A stretch of 64,000 bases of DNA from Streptomyces spiroverticillatus (GTDB lineage: Bacteria; Actinomycetota; Actinomycetes; Streptomycetales; Streptomycetaceae). Positions 50,449-58,914 of the stretch are shown piece after piece (position 1 is the stretch's first letter; every line of letters starts with the position of its first letter). The stretch is taken from NCBI GenBank assembly GCA_014650415.1, contig BMUX01000001.1:310001-374000 (forward strand), read 5' to 3'. Both the position numbers and the translations under genes were made by a program. The notes beneath the pieces were generated by a model, which saw only the letters and a program-made list of their open reading frames with translations, made no database searches and was not told the DNA's origin.

Positions 50449-51228
50449 CTACGCGTGGTGCGGGACGTCGCCCGCACCGGAGTCACCGGAGTGACCGGAG
50501 TACTCACGACTGATCGCCTCCGCCGTCCGGCGCACCAGCGGCAGCAGCGTGAGCAGCTCCTCCCGCGTGACGACGACGTTCGGTGCGGACACCGACATCG
50601 CCGCGACGACCTTGCCGTCCGCGCCCCTGATCGGCGCGCCGACGCAGTTGATGGATTCCTCGTGCCCGCCGAGGTCGGTGGCCCAGCCCTGCTCGCGCAC
50701 CAACGCCAACTCCCGCACAAAGGCAGCCGCGTTGGGCGTCGACCGGGCCGTGTACTGGGGATACTCCAGCTTCTCGGCGATCTCCCGCCGCTCCCCCTCC
50801 GGCAGATCCGCCAGGAGCAGCTTCGCGACCGCGGCCACGGTGATCGCCACCGGCTTCCCGATCCGCGAGTACATCCGTACGGGATACCGGCTCTCGACCT
50901 TGTCGATGTACAGCACCTCCCCCTCCTCCCGCACCGCGAGATGGACGGTGTGCCCGCACTCGGCGTTGAGCTCCTTCAGATACGGATGCGCGATGTCGCG
51001 CACATCCAAGTTCTCCACGGCCTCCTGAGCCAGCGCGAACAGCCGCGCCCCGAGCCGGTACCGCTGGTCCTGCTGCCGGTGCACCAGCCCGTGCTCGTGC
51101 AGCGTGCGCAGCAGCCGCAGCGCCGTCGACTTGTGCACGCCGAGCCGGTCGGCGACCTGGCCGAGGTCGGCGGGCCCCTGTGCGAGCAGCGGCAGAATGC
51201 TCAGCGCGCGGTCGACTGTCTGACTCAT
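50449..51228 (-). CDS. IclR-family transcriptional regulator
   Basis: A 259-residue regulator. The N-terminal winged helix-turn-helix covers TVDRALSILPLLAQGPADLG to LGVHKSTALRLLRTLHEHGLV. The effector domain follows: HTVHLAVREEGEVLYIDKVES, VAAVAKLLLADLPEGE, HEESINCVGAPIRGADGKVV and AAMSVSAPNVVVT. ATG 51228 overlaps the stop of the sugar-kinase gene (ATGA). It presumably controls both arms of the D-amino-acid cluster through the dyads at 52341-52365. The effector is unknown; a D-amino acid or keto acid is likely. Confidence 0.9.
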   Translation of the reverse strand: MSQTVDRALSILPLLAQGPADLGQVADRLGVHKSTALRLLRTLHEHGLVHRQQDQRYRLGARLFALAQEAVENLDVRDIAHPYLKELNAECGHTVHLAVREEGEVLYIDKVESRYPVRMYSRIGKPVAITVAAVAKLLLADLPEGERREIAEKLEYPQYTARSTPNAAAFVRELALVREQGWATDLGGHEESINCVGAPIRGADGKVVAAMSVSAPNVVVTREELLTLLPLVRRTAEAISREYSGHSGDSGAGDVPHHA

Positions 51229-52325
51229 GCGGTACGTACCTCCACGTGCGCCCCCGCCCCGGTCCACCCGGGGCCCAGACGAAGTCTCCCCCAGGCCTCT
51301 TCGTCCAGGGCGGCCAACTCGTCGGCCAGTTCCCGTGCGGGCACTTCGGCCACGTCTCCGGGCACGGTGAGGGCGGCGGCGGCCGTCAGGTGCCCGTGCC
51401 GCAGCCGCAGCGGTACGTCGAGTCCGCGCAGCATCGCGGAGAGGAACCCGGCGGCGAAGGCGTCCCCGGCCCCGACGGGCGCGACGACCTCGACCAAGGG
51501 GGCCGGTACGGAGTGCACCTGGTCCCCGGCGAAGACGGTCGCCCCGGCCGCGCCCTGCTTGACGACCAGCACACCCGGCTCGGGCAGGGCGTCCCGCACG
51601 GCCGCAGGTCCACCCCGTACACCCCACGCGGCCGCCGCCTCGTCCTCACCGACGAAGACGACATCCGCGCCCCGCGCCAGCTCCAGCAGCACCCGCCCAC
51701 CCTCACCGGGCGAACTCCACAGCCCGGGACGGTAGTTGACGTCGAAGGACAGCAACGGCCGCCCCTCCCCCGCCGCACACAACTCCCGCATCAACGCCAG
51801 GCAGTCCGCCGACAGTGCGGCCGTGATGCCCGACAGATGCAGCACCCGCGCCGCGAACAGCGCCTCGCGCGCCACCGCGTCCGGGGACATCGCGGAGGCG
51901 GCGGACCCGGCCCGGTAGTAGGCGACCTCGTGGGTGGCGTCGTCGCGGTCGTCGGCGGTGCGGAAGTAGATGCCGGTCCGGCGCTCCGGATCACGTACGA
52001 CATCCGTCACATCCACCCCGTACGCACCGATCGCCTCGGTCAGATACGTACCAAAACCGTCCGCGCCGACCCGGCTGACCCACTTGGTGTCGTGCCCGGC
52101 CAGGGCGAGCGCGCAGGCCACGTTGGACTCGGCGCCGCCGATGGTGCGCCCGAAGGACGGGACGTCGGCGAGCCGGCCGGGGCGGGAGGGGAGGAAGGTG
52201 ACCATGGACTCGCCGAGGCAGACGACGTCGACCCGGGCGCGGGAATGCGCCTCGGCCGCGCCTGCTGCGGCGACCCTGGTACCTGAACCTGACTGTTGTG
52301 CGGACACGGCTCGGATGTTAGACAT
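51225..52325 (-). CDS. PfkB-family carbohydrate kinase (KDG kinase-like)
   Basis: A 366-residue ribokinase-fold kinase. The early motif is VDVVCLGESMVTFLPSRPG (about 32-50), typical of 2-keto-3-deoxygluconate kinases. IGGAESNVACALALAG, LSFDVNYRPGLW and the catalytic APVGAGDAFAAGFL (GAGD, Asp base) near 290 are all present. ATG 52325 gives a 30-residue variable N-terminus; a shorter start is possible. It pairs with the GntP permease and IclR regulator in a sugar-acid-like set, yet shares a promoter with D-amino-acid enzymes, so its real substrate is uncertain. Confidence 0.9.
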   Translation of the reverse strand: MSNIRAVSAQQSGSGTRVAAAGAAEAHSRARVDVVCLGESMVTFLPSRPGRLADVPSFGRTIGGAESNVACALALAGHDTKWVSRVGADGFGTYLTEAIGAYGVDVTDVVRDPERRTGIYFRTADDRDDATHEVAYYRAGSAASAMSPDAVAREALFAARVLHLSGITAALSADCLALMRELCAAGEGRPLLSFDVNYRPGLWSSPGEGGRVLLELARGADVVFVGEDEAAAAWGVRGGPAAVRDALPEPGVLVVKQGAAGATVFAGDQVHSVPAPLVEVVAPVGAGDAFAAGFLSAMLRGLDVPLRLRHGHLTAAAALTVPGDVAEVPARELADELAALDEEAWGRLRLGPGWTGAGAHVEVRTA

Positions 52326-52340
52326 CGGTGAGCGATATAC

Positions 52341-52365
52341 GCAATGGGCGTTGCATTATTTGCAA
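52341..52365. promoter_or_regulatory. Overlapping inverted repeats in the divergent kinase/deaminase promoter
   Basis: GCAATGGGCGTTGC (52341-52354, GCAA-N6-TTGC) overlaps TTGCATTATTTGCAA (52351-52365, TTGCA-N5-TGCAA). The gap between the two divergent genes is only 61 bp, so one bound regulator could control both. The IclR protein encoded in the minus-strand transcript is the natural candidate. Confidence 0.6.
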
Positions 52366-52386
52366 TGACCCGGAGGGAGGAGCCCC

Positions 52387-53685
52387 ATGGGAGCCGAACA
52401 GGCCACGCCGGAGGTACAGGAGCTCGCGAACGAGCCCGTCACCCACCGTTTCAAGGCCCTCCCGCCGGACGCCGAGGCCGCCGGGCTGACCGTCGGCGAG
52501 CTGGCCGCCCAGCGCCGCAACGTCTTCGACGGCGGCTTCACCACCCCCCTCCTCGCCCTCTCCGCGGAGTCCCTGGAGCACAACCTCGCCCTCCTGGAGA
52601 CCTACGCCGAGCGCCACCGCCTCGCCTTCGCCCCGCACGGCAAGACCTCCATGTCCCCGCAGCTCTTCGCCCGCCAGCTGGAGCGCGGCGCCTGGGGCAT
52701 CACCGCCGCCGTCCCCCACCAGGCCCGCGTCTACCGCGCGTACGGCATCCCGCGGATCTTCCTCGCCAACGAGCTGGTCGACGCCGCCGCCCTGCGCTGG
52801 CTCTCCGCCGAACTCGACGCGGACCCCGGCTTCACCTTCGTCTGTTACGTCGACTCCGTGCGCGGCGTCGAGCTGATGGACGCGGCGCTGCGCGCGGCCG
52901 GGGCCTCCCGGCCGGTGGACGTGGTGGTGGAGCTGGGCGCGGGCGAGGGCGCCCGTACCGGCGCACGCACCCCTGCCGACTGCGCCCGGGTCGCCGACGC
53001 GGTGGCCGCGACCACCACGCTGCGGCTGGTGGGTGTCGCCGGGTACGAGGGCGAGGTGCCGAAGGCGGACGGCGACCGGGTCCGCTCCTGGCTGCGCGAA
53101 CTGGTCACCCTGGCAGTCGAGTTCGACCGCGCCGGACGCTTCTCCCCCGACCTCGGCGAAATCGTCATCAGCGCGGGCGGCAGCGCCTGGTTCGACGCCG
53201 TCGCGGACGTCTTCGCCGAGATCCCCGAACTCTCCTTCCCCGTAATGAAGTTGCTGCGCTCGGGTGCGTACGTCTCGCACGACGACGGCCACTACAAGGA
53301 GCTCACCCCCTTCAACCGGGTACCGGAGGAAGGGCAGTTGCAGCCCGCCTTCCGGCTGTGGGCGCAGGTCGTGTCCCGGCCGACGCCCGCGCAGGCCTTC
53401 GTGAATGCGGGCAAGCGGGACGCCGCGTACGACCTCCACCTCCCCGAGGCCCAGGTCGTACGGTCCGCCCGCGACGGCAGCGTCCGCCCCGCGACCGGCA
53501 TCACCGTCACCGGGCTCTCCGACCAGCACGGCTGGCTGAGCACCGATGCTTCGGCCGAGCTGGAGGTCGGGGACTGGGTGGGCCTGGGCATGTCCCACCC
53601 GTGCACGATCTTCGACAAGTGGCAGCTCATCCCCGTGGTCGAGGCCGACGGCACGGTGGTCGACTTCGTCCGCACGTTCTTCTGA
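52387..53685 (+). CDS. D-serine-deaminase-like PLP enzyme (alanine-racemase N-fold)
   Basis: A 432-residue protein. ATG 52387 follows CGGAGGGAGGAG. FTTPLLALSAESLEHNLALLETY, then the PLP-lysine loop LAFAPHGKTSMSP (Lys about 85), GAWGITAAVPHQARV and IFLANELVD. A C-terminal DSD1-type beta domain with HDDGHY (presumed metal-binding His) and VGLGMSHPCTIFDKW. The group includes D-threonine aldolase, DSD1 D-serine dehydratase and amino-acid deaminases. Here it probably releases ammonia and a keto acid from a D-amino acid, with RidA cleaning up the enamine. 13 bp before the acylase gene. Confidence 0.9.
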   Translation: MGAEQATPEVQELANEPVTHRFKALPPDAEAAGLTVGELAAQRRNVFDGGFTTPLLALSAESLEHNLALLETYAERHRLAFAPHGKTSMSPQLFARQLERGAWGITAAVPHQARVYRAYGIPRIFLANELVDAAALRWLSAELDADPGFTFVCYVDSVRGVELMDAALRAAGASRPVDVVVELGAGEGARTGARTPADCARVADAVAATTTLRLVGVAGYEGEVPKADGDRVRSWLRELVTLAVEFDRAGRFSPDLGEIVISAGGSAWFDAVADVFAEIPELSFPVMKLLRSGAYVSHDDGHYKELTPFNRVPEEGQLQPAFRLWAQVVSRPTPAQAFVNAGKRDAAYDLHLPEAQVVRSARDGSVRPATGITVTGLSDQHGWLSTDASAELEVGDWVGLGMSHPCTIFDKWQLIPVVEADGTVVDFVRTFF

Positions 53686-53698
53686 GAGGGCCGCCGTC

Positions 53699-55294
53699 AT
53701 GGATCTCGTCATACGCGGCGCGCAGGTGATCGACGGCTCGGGCGGTGCCTCGTACCGCGCCGACGTCGGCATCACCGAGGGCCGGATCTCCAGCATCTCC
53801 CGCAACGAACGCCTCACCGGCACCCGCGTCCTCGACGCCGACGGGCTCGCGCTCTCCCCCGGCTTCATCGACATGCACGCCCACTCCGACCTCGCCCTCC
53901 TGCGCGACCCCGACCACAGCGCGAAGGCCGCCCAGGGGGTCACCCTGGAAGTCCTCGGGCAGGACGGACTCTCGTACGCACCCGTCGACGACCGCACCCT
54001 CGCCTCGGTCCGCACCGCGATCACCGGATGGAACGGCGACGGCTCGGACATCGACTTCGACTGGCGCACGGTCGGCGAGTACCTGGACCGGCTCGACCGG
54101 GGCATCGCGGTCAACGCCGCCTACCTCATCCCCCAGGGCACGGTCCGGATGTACGCCGTCGGCTGGGACGACCGGCCCACCACACCCCAACAGCTCGACC
54201 ACATGCGGCAGTTGGTTGCCGAGGGCATGGAGCAGGGCGCGGTCGGCATGTCCTCCGGGCTCACCTACACGCCCGGCATGTACGCCGACGACGCCGAGCT
54301 GACCGAGCTGTGCCGGGTGGTCGCCTCGTACGACGGCTACTACTGCCCCCACCACCGCTCCTACGGCGCCGGAGCCCTTCAGGCGTACGAGGAAATGGTC
54401 GAGCTGACCCGCAGCGCGGGCTGCGCCCTGCACCTGGCGCACGCCACCATGAACTTCGGCGTGAACAAGGGCAAGGCCCCCGACCTGCTGGCCCTCCTGG
54501 ACGAGGCGCTCGCCGACGGCGCCGACATCAGCCTCGACACCTACCCGTACACCCCCGGCTGCACCACGCTCGTCGCGATGCTGCCGAGCTGGGCGAGCGA
54601 GGGCGGGCCCGAGGCCATCCTGAAGCGCCTGAAGGACGACGCGACCGCCGAGAAGATCCGCCACCACATGGAGGAGATCGGCGCGGACGGCTGTCACGGG
54701 GTGCCCATCGAGTGGGACACCATCGAGGTCTCCGGCGTCTCCGACCCCGGTCTCGCGGGCTGCGTCGGCAAGACGATCGCCGCCTCGGCCGCCCAACGCG
54801 GCGAAGCCCCGTGGACGACCGCCCGCCGACTGCTGATCAACGACCGGCTGGGCTCCACGATCCTCCAGCACGTCGGGCACGAGGAGAACGTCCGCGCCAT
54901 CATGCGCCACCGCGTGCACACCGGCGGCAGCGACGGAATCCTCCAGGGCTACAAACCGCATCCGCGCGCCTACGGCACCTTCCCGCACTATCTCGGCCAT
55001 TACGCACGGGAGTTGGGCGTCCTTTCCCTGGAGGAAACCGTCGCCCATCTCACCTCCCGCCCCGCCGCCCGCCTCCGGCTAACCGATCGCGGACTCGTCC
55101 GTGAGGGATACCGGGCGGATCTCGCCCTCTTCGATCCGGCAACCGTGGCGGCCGGTTCGACCTTCGAGGCGCCGCGCACTCTGCCGGTCGGAATTCCGCA
55201 CGTACTGATTGACGGGCAATTCGTGATCGAGGACGGCAAGCGGACCCAGGTACTGGCAGGACGGTCCGTGCGGAGGACTCCGGGGCGGCGCTGA
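53699..55294 (+). CDS. N-acyl-D-amino-acid deacylase (D-aminoacylase)
   Basis: A 531-residue amidohydrolase. ATG 53699 follows GAGAGGG. The metal-binding HAHSD (FIDMHAHSDL, about 58) is followed by EVLGQDGLSYAP, where the bridging Cys/Glu region lies, GAVGMSSGLTYTPG, YYCPHHRSYG, HLAHATMNFG and HTGGSDGILQG, all diagnostic for D-aminoacylases. It hydrolyses N-acyl-D-amino acids to free D-amino acids, the substrate of the preceding enzyme; the pair forms a two-step catabolic route. 13-bp gap, clearly one transcript. Confidence 0.92.
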   Translation: MDLVIRGAQVIDGSGGASYRADVGITEGRISSISRNERLTGTRVLDADGLALSPGFIDMHAHSDLALLRDPDHSAKAAQGVTLEVLGQDGLSYAPVDDRTLASVRTAITGWNGDGSDIDFDWRTVGEYLDRLDRGIAVNAAYLIPQGTVRMYAVGWDDRPTTPQQLDHMRQLVAEGMEQGAVGMSSGLTYTPGMYADDAELTELCRVVASYDGYYCPHHRSYGAGALQAYEEMVELTRSAGCALHLAHATMNFGVNKGKAPDLLALLDEALADGADISLDTYPYTPGCTTLVAMLPSWASEGGPEAILKRLKDDATAEKIRHHMEEIGADGCHGVPIEWDTIEVSGVSDPGLAGCVGKTIAASAAQRGEAPWTTARRLLINDRLGSTILQHVGHEENVRAIMRHRVHTGGSDGILQGYKPHPRAYGTFPHYLGHYARELGVLSLEETVAHLTSRPAARLRLTDRGLVREGYRADLALFDPATVAAGSTFEAPRTLPVGIPHVLIDGQFVIEDGKRTQVLAGRSVRRTPGRR

Positions 55295-55338
55295 AGCCCG
55301 GGAAGTCCCTGGGAAGTCCCTGCGTATAGGCCATTTCG

Positions 55339-55548
55339 GTGTCTCCCCGACCGAAAGTCCGCCGGTACGGAAAACGGTACGCACCGCAGTTCCGAAATGG
55401 GGAGGCCACGGTCAACAGCGCGGCCAACACCGCCAAGAAGGCGACCGCCACCCACAAGGCGACGTCCGACGCCAAGGTCGGCTCCGCCGAGGCGAAGCCC
55501 GCGGGCATCCCCGCCGCCCCGCTCATGGGTGGCCTGCCGATCGGCTAG
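55339..55548 (+). CDS. Possible small secreted-type peptide, doubtful
   Basis: The frame from GTG 55339 encodes up to 69 residues ending NTAKKATATHKATSDAKVGS, AEAKPAGIPAAPLMGGLPIG. The Ala/Lys/Thr pattern and GGLPIG ending resemble the C-termini of small secreted Streptomyces proteins, but there is no ribosome-binding site and no signal peptide, so this may be a 3' remnant. The opposite strand encodes a hydrophobic stretch (VALWVAVAFLAVLAALLTVA), which could be the real or the accidental one. I cannot decide from sequence alone. Confidence 0.3.
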   Translation: MSPRPKVRRYGKRYAPQFRNGEATVNSAANTAKKATATHKATSDAKVGSAEAKPAGIPAAPLMGGLPIG

Positions 55549-55859
55549 TCACACCCGGTACGGACGGTCGCCCCACGGGCTGACCCGACCGCACCACCGC
55601 GCACCTCCCACGTGCGCACAGCGCCGCACACCTCCCACGTGAGCGACGCTTGACCGAACAGGCGACGGCCGCGAGATTCCTCCCCCGAGTGGATCTCGCG
55701 GCCTGCGCCATTTTTTGTGCGCCGGTACGGGTTAGGTTGCCCGGCGGCACCCCCGCCCCACGCCTTGCGTGCGATGCGCGTACTGCGGATCACCGGGAAC
55801 TCCGGGACCGCGCCCCCACGCCCCGCGAGGTGCGCCCCGGCTTTGCCTGCGGCGCCCGC

Positions 55860-56170
55860 CCCAGCCCCGCCCCTTCACCTAAACTCGCGAGGCTGTTGGT
55901 GGGGGTTGCTGCCCCAGACGGGGCTACGCCCCTCGCACCCTGCACGGGCTGCGCCCGCGCGTCCTCAAACTCCCCCAAGCTCTCGGCTTCGCTCGAGCAG
56001 GGGGGACCCCCTCGACGGGCTGAGATGCCTGGCGCGGGCCGAGATGCTCTGATGTGCCGCCCGAAGGGCAGGCACTCCAGGGGCGCGGGGAACTGCGCGC
56101 CCAGCCCCCACCCACCCGCACGGAACCGGCCCCACGCCCCGCGGGTTTAGGTGAAGGGGCGAGGCTGGGG
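55860..56170. repeat. Head-to-head pair of ~130-bp repeats flanking a miniature element
   Basis: 55860-55883 is the reversed tail (CCAGCCCCGCCCCTTCACCT AAA). 56056-56170 is a forward copy with CAGGGGCGCGGGGAACTG, CACCCACCCGCACGGAACC and GGTTTAGGTGAAGGGGCG. Between them lies the 42-nt element at 55970-56011. Nothing in 55549-56519 looks like an intact gene. Confidence 0.75.
55970..56011 (-). mobile_element. ~42-nt palindromic miniature element, second copy
   Basis: CTCCCCCAAGCTCTCGGCTT followed by CGCTCGAGCAGGGGGGACCC, the reverse complement of the unit at 47402-47446 with few changes. It lies inside repeat-rich intergenic DNA. I recall this sequence being widespread in Streptomyces genomes. 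Confidence 0.6.
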
Positions 56171-56519
56171 CGCCCCCCCCCGGCACCGGGTGCCGACCCA
56201 AACAAGGCTCACCCCCGGCACGGGGCCCACCGGGCAACGGCCCGGTGACCGGCCACGCGGCGGCAGCCGCACATCAAACGCAGCGGCAAAGGGGCGGGGC
56301 CGGGGCGAACGCCCCGTGCCGGGTGCCGACCCGAACAGGGCCCACCCCCGCACGGGGCCCACCGGCCAGCACCCCGGCGAACGGCCATCCGGCGGCAGCC
56401 GCACATCGGGCACAGCCGTGCAGGAGCGAGGCCGGGGAGAACACCAGGGGCTCCGGGGGCAGCGCCCCGGAAGGAACAGCAATCACCCACCGCCCCGCGC
56501 CCAAGCGACCCGCAACCCG

Positions 56520-56742
56520 CTTGGTGCGGCAGCAAGAGGCGCTCACCGGGCTGCTGCAACGGGCGTTCGCACGGGGCGAGTTGGGGACCGTACCGATTGT
56601 GCGGAGACTGCACGCGCTGCTGAACGGGCCGGTGTTCGCGACGCTCTACCTCCAGCGGGCGGACCCGGCGGGGCTCGCGGAGTGGCTGGGGCCGGTGGCC
56701 GCGCGGGCGGCGCGCGAGGGGGGTCCCCCGGCGGCCGGGTGA
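56520..56742 (+). pseudogene. C-terminal fragment of a TetR-type regulator
   Basis: The frame ending at 56742 encodes QQEALTGLLQRAFARGELGT, VPIVRRLHALLNGPVFATLY and ADPAGLAEWLGPVAARAAR, the typical last two helices of a TetR ligand-binding domain. No DNA-binding domain precedes it; upstream DNA is repeat-rich and non-coding. It looks like the tail of a gene lost through rearrangement between repeats. Confidence 0.55.
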
Positions 56743-56795
56743 TCGCGGGGGATCGTGGGGGCTCGCGGGTGATCGCGGGTGATCGCGGGGTGATG
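56741..56795. repeat. Short imperfect tandem repeat, GTGATCGCGGG type
   Basis: About five copies of an 11-nt unit: GTGATCGCGGG, GGATCGTGGGG, GCTCGCGGGTG, ATCGCGGGTGA, TCGCGGGGTGA. It follows the TetR fragment directly and is a possible slippage site. Confidence 0.6.
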
Positions 56796-56972
56796 AAGGA
56801 CACCCGGCCTGCGGATTCGTGGTCGCCGGGCGGGCGGGGCTTGCGTTTGGGCGGGCCCCACCCCGCGTCCGCTTTGCGATGGAAGACGCGGGGAGTCCGG
56901 TTCGGGCACTCCTTCGGGGAGGGCGCCCGTATTCGCGCGCAGCGGCCCGTACTCGCCCGTAAGCTCGCCGTC

Positions 56973-58184
56973 ATGCAGGTGATCCAGTCAACGAAGCTCG
57001 CCAATGTCTGTTACGAGATCCGGGGTCCGGTCCTTGAGGAGGCGATGCGGCTGGAGGCGGCCGGTCACCGCATCCTCAAGCTCAACACGGGCAACCCGGC
57101 GGCCTTCGGGTTCGAGTGCCCGCCCGAGATCCTGGAGGACATCCTCCGCAACCTCGGCACCGCGCACGGATACGGCGACGCGAAGGGCCTGCTGTCGGCG
57201 CGGCGCGCGGTGATGCAGCACTACCAGACCAAGGGCATCGACCTCGACGTCGAGGACATCTACCTCGGCAACGGCGTCTCCGAGCTGATCCAGATGTCGA
57301 TGCAGGCACTGCTCGACGACGGCGACGAGGTCCTGGTCCCGGCCCCCGACTACCCGCTGTGGACCGCCTCGGTCTCGCTGGCGGGCGGCACCGCCGTGCA
57401 CTACCGGTGCGACGAGCAGGCCGACTGGATGCCCGACCTCGCCGACATCGAGCGCAAGATCACCGACCGGACGAAGGCGCTCGTCATCATCAACCCGAAC
57501 AATCCGACGGGTGCGGTGTACGACGACGAGATGCTGCGGGGGCTGACGGAAATCGCGCGGCGGCACAACCTCATCGTCTGCTCGGACGAGATCTACGACC
57601 GGATCCTGTACGACGGCGCGACGCACACCCCGACCGCCGTGATCGCCCCCGACCTGATGGTCCTCACCTTCAACGGGCTCTCCAAGAACTACCGGGTGGC
57701 CGGTTACCGGAGCGGGTGGATGGCGGTGTGCGGGCCGAAGGCGCACGCCTCGTCGTACATCGAGGGGCTGACGATCCTCGCGAACATGCGGCTGTGCGCC
57801 AACATGCCCTCGCAGCACGCGGTGGCCACCGCGCTCGGCGGCCGGCAGTCGATCGACGACCTGGTGCTGCCGGGCGGCCGGATCCTGGAGCAGCGGAACA
57901 CGGCGTACGAGCTGCTCACCCAGATCCCGGGCGTGACGTGCGTGAAGCCGAAGGGGGCGCTGTATCTGTTCCCGCGGCTGGACCCGAAGGTCTTCAAGAT
58001 CAAGGACGACCGGCAGATGGTGCTGGACCTGCTGCGGGCCGAGAAGATCATGGTGGTGCACGGGACCGGGTTCAACTGGCCGGAGCCGGATCACTTCCGG
58101 ATTGTGACGCTGCCGAACTCGAAGGATCTGGCCGATGCGGTGACCCGGATCGGGAACTTCCTGGACGGATACGGCCAGCACTGA
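56973..58184 (+). CDS. Class I PLP aminotransferase, alanine transaminase (AlaA) type
   Basis: A 403-residue fold-type I aminotransferase. ATG 56973 gives MQVIQSTKLANVCYEIRGPV, the typical AlaA start. HGYGDAKGLLSARRA, GNGVSELIQMSMQALLDDGD and VIINPNNPTGAVY (Asn/Asp for the pyridine ring). CSDEIYDRILYDG has the conserved Asp and Tyr, FNGLSKNYRVAGYRSGW the Schiff-base Lys, and DHFRIVTLPN the carboxylate-binding Arg. It interconverts pyruvate/alanine and glutamate/2-oxoglutarate. Single gene, with no partner in the window. Confidence 0.92.
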   Translation: MQVIQSTKLANVCYEIRGPVLEEAMRLEAAGHRILKLNTGNPAAFGFECPPEILEDILRNLGTAHGYGDAKGLLSARRAVMQHYQTKGIDLDVEDIYLGNGVSELIQMSMQALLDDGDEVLVPAPDYPLWTASVSLAGGTAVHYRCDEQADWMPDLADIERKITDRTKALVIINPNNPTGAVYDDEMLRGLTEIARRHNLIVCSDEIYDRILYDGATHTPTAVIAPDLMVLTFNGLSKNYRVAGYRSGWMAVCGPKAHASSYIEGLTILANMRLCANMPSQHAVATALGGRQSIDDLVLPGGRILEQRNTAYELLTQIPGVTCVKPKGALYLFPRLDPKVFKIKDDRQMVLDLLRAEKIMVVHGTGFNWPEPDHFRIVTLPNSKDLADAVTRIGNFLDGYGQH

Positions 58185-58218
58185 CCCCTTGGGCGGGGTG
58201 CAAGCGCCTGTTTGAACG

Positions 58219-58292
58219 TGCGGGTTCGTTGTGGCCGATCGCGCCCGCGCGGCGGAGCCGCAAATCAGCACAGCCCCGCACCCCTGAGGGCG
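58219..58292 (-). repeat. ~130-bp dispersed repeat, partial reversed copy
   Basis: CGCGGCGGAGCCGCAAATCA, then GCACAGCCCCGCACCCCTGA, is the reverse complement of the first half of the element at 45498 and 49376. It lies just after the aminotransferase gene and may double as a terminator-like structure. Confidence 0.7.
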
Positions 58293-58299
58293 CTCTACT

Positions 58300-58354
58300 T
58301 TAGACCGGATCTAAGATAGGATGGCTTCCTGACGCTCGACGCAGGAGGCCATCC
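58300..58354 (+). promoter_or_regulatory. Palindrome, -10 and dyad over the ribosome-binding site of the gene at 58358
   Basis: TTAGACCGGATCTAA (58300-58314) is a TTAGA-N5-TCTAA palindrome. TAGGAT (58317-58322) looks like a -10. GGATGGCTTCCTG (58319-58331) pairs with CAGGAGGCCATCC (58342-58354) over 13 positions with one G-T, and the right arm contains the AGGAGG ribosome-binding site. If the transcript starts before 58319 the site would be masked; with the proposed -10 only part of the left arm would be transcribed. Confidence 0.5.
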
Positions 58355-58357
58355 GTC

Positions 58358-58759
58358 ATGTACGAACCGATCCGCACCAAGTCGGTCCACTCCATGGCCG
58401 ACGCAGATGCCCGCTTCCCGCACCGCACCCGCGAGGAGGAGCTGGACATCCAGCTCGCCGGACACCTCTCCGCCCTCCTCGCCGTCACCGACGAACTCGG
58501 CCTCGACACCGCCGCCGACCGGATCGCCGTCCAGGTGGCCCGGCTGCGCGGCGCCCCGCCCGCCCGGCACGCCGGGCACCGCCGGGAGAACCCGGCCGCA
58601 CTGCACCGCCGCGCGCACGCCCTCGCGGGCCGCGCGCTGGTGGTCGCCGCCTCGCGCGCGGACACCGCCGCCGCGATCCTCGCCGCCGAGCGCATGGACG
58701 CGCACACGGCGGCGACCACTGCCGGCGGCACCGCTGACGCATCCACGGTCAGCCTCTGA
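58358..58759 (+). CDS. Conserved Streptomyces hypothetical protein
   Basis: A 133-residue protein. ATG 58358 has AGGAGG upstream. It opens MYEPIRTKSVHSMADADARF, a sequence pattern I recognise from hypothetical proteins across the genus, then EEELDIQLAGHLSALLAVTDEL and LDTAADRIAVQVARLRG. The C-terminal half is Ala/His-rich with HRRAHALAGRALVVAASRADTAAAI. All-helical, soluble. The palindrome upstream suggests tight regulation, maybe metal- or stress-dependent, but the function is unknown. 155 bp before the TelA operon. Confidence 0.75.
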   Translation: MYEPIRTKSVHSMADADARFPHRTREEELDIQLAGHLSALLAVTDELGLDTAADRIAVQVARLRGAPPARHAGHRRENPAALHRRAHALAGRALVVAASRADTAAAILAAERMDAHTAATTAGGTADASTVSL

Positions 58760-58914
58760 TCGGCCCCGGTCCACGGCCGCGGAGGTCCGTGGGCCGGGTG
58801 CCACCAACTCCCTTACGGGGGTGACCAGTTCCGGTTGCGTACTGCGATCGGACGTACACCCCGTGTTCATCTGACCTCGCCCGGAATGTGGGTTTCCGGG
58901 AGCACTCTGCCCCT

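Noticed and set aside
56151..56972. Extended N-terminus of the aminotransferase
   Set aside because: The open frame upstream of 56973 is repeat-derived Arg/Gly/Pro sequence; ATG 56973 gives the family-typical N-terminus.
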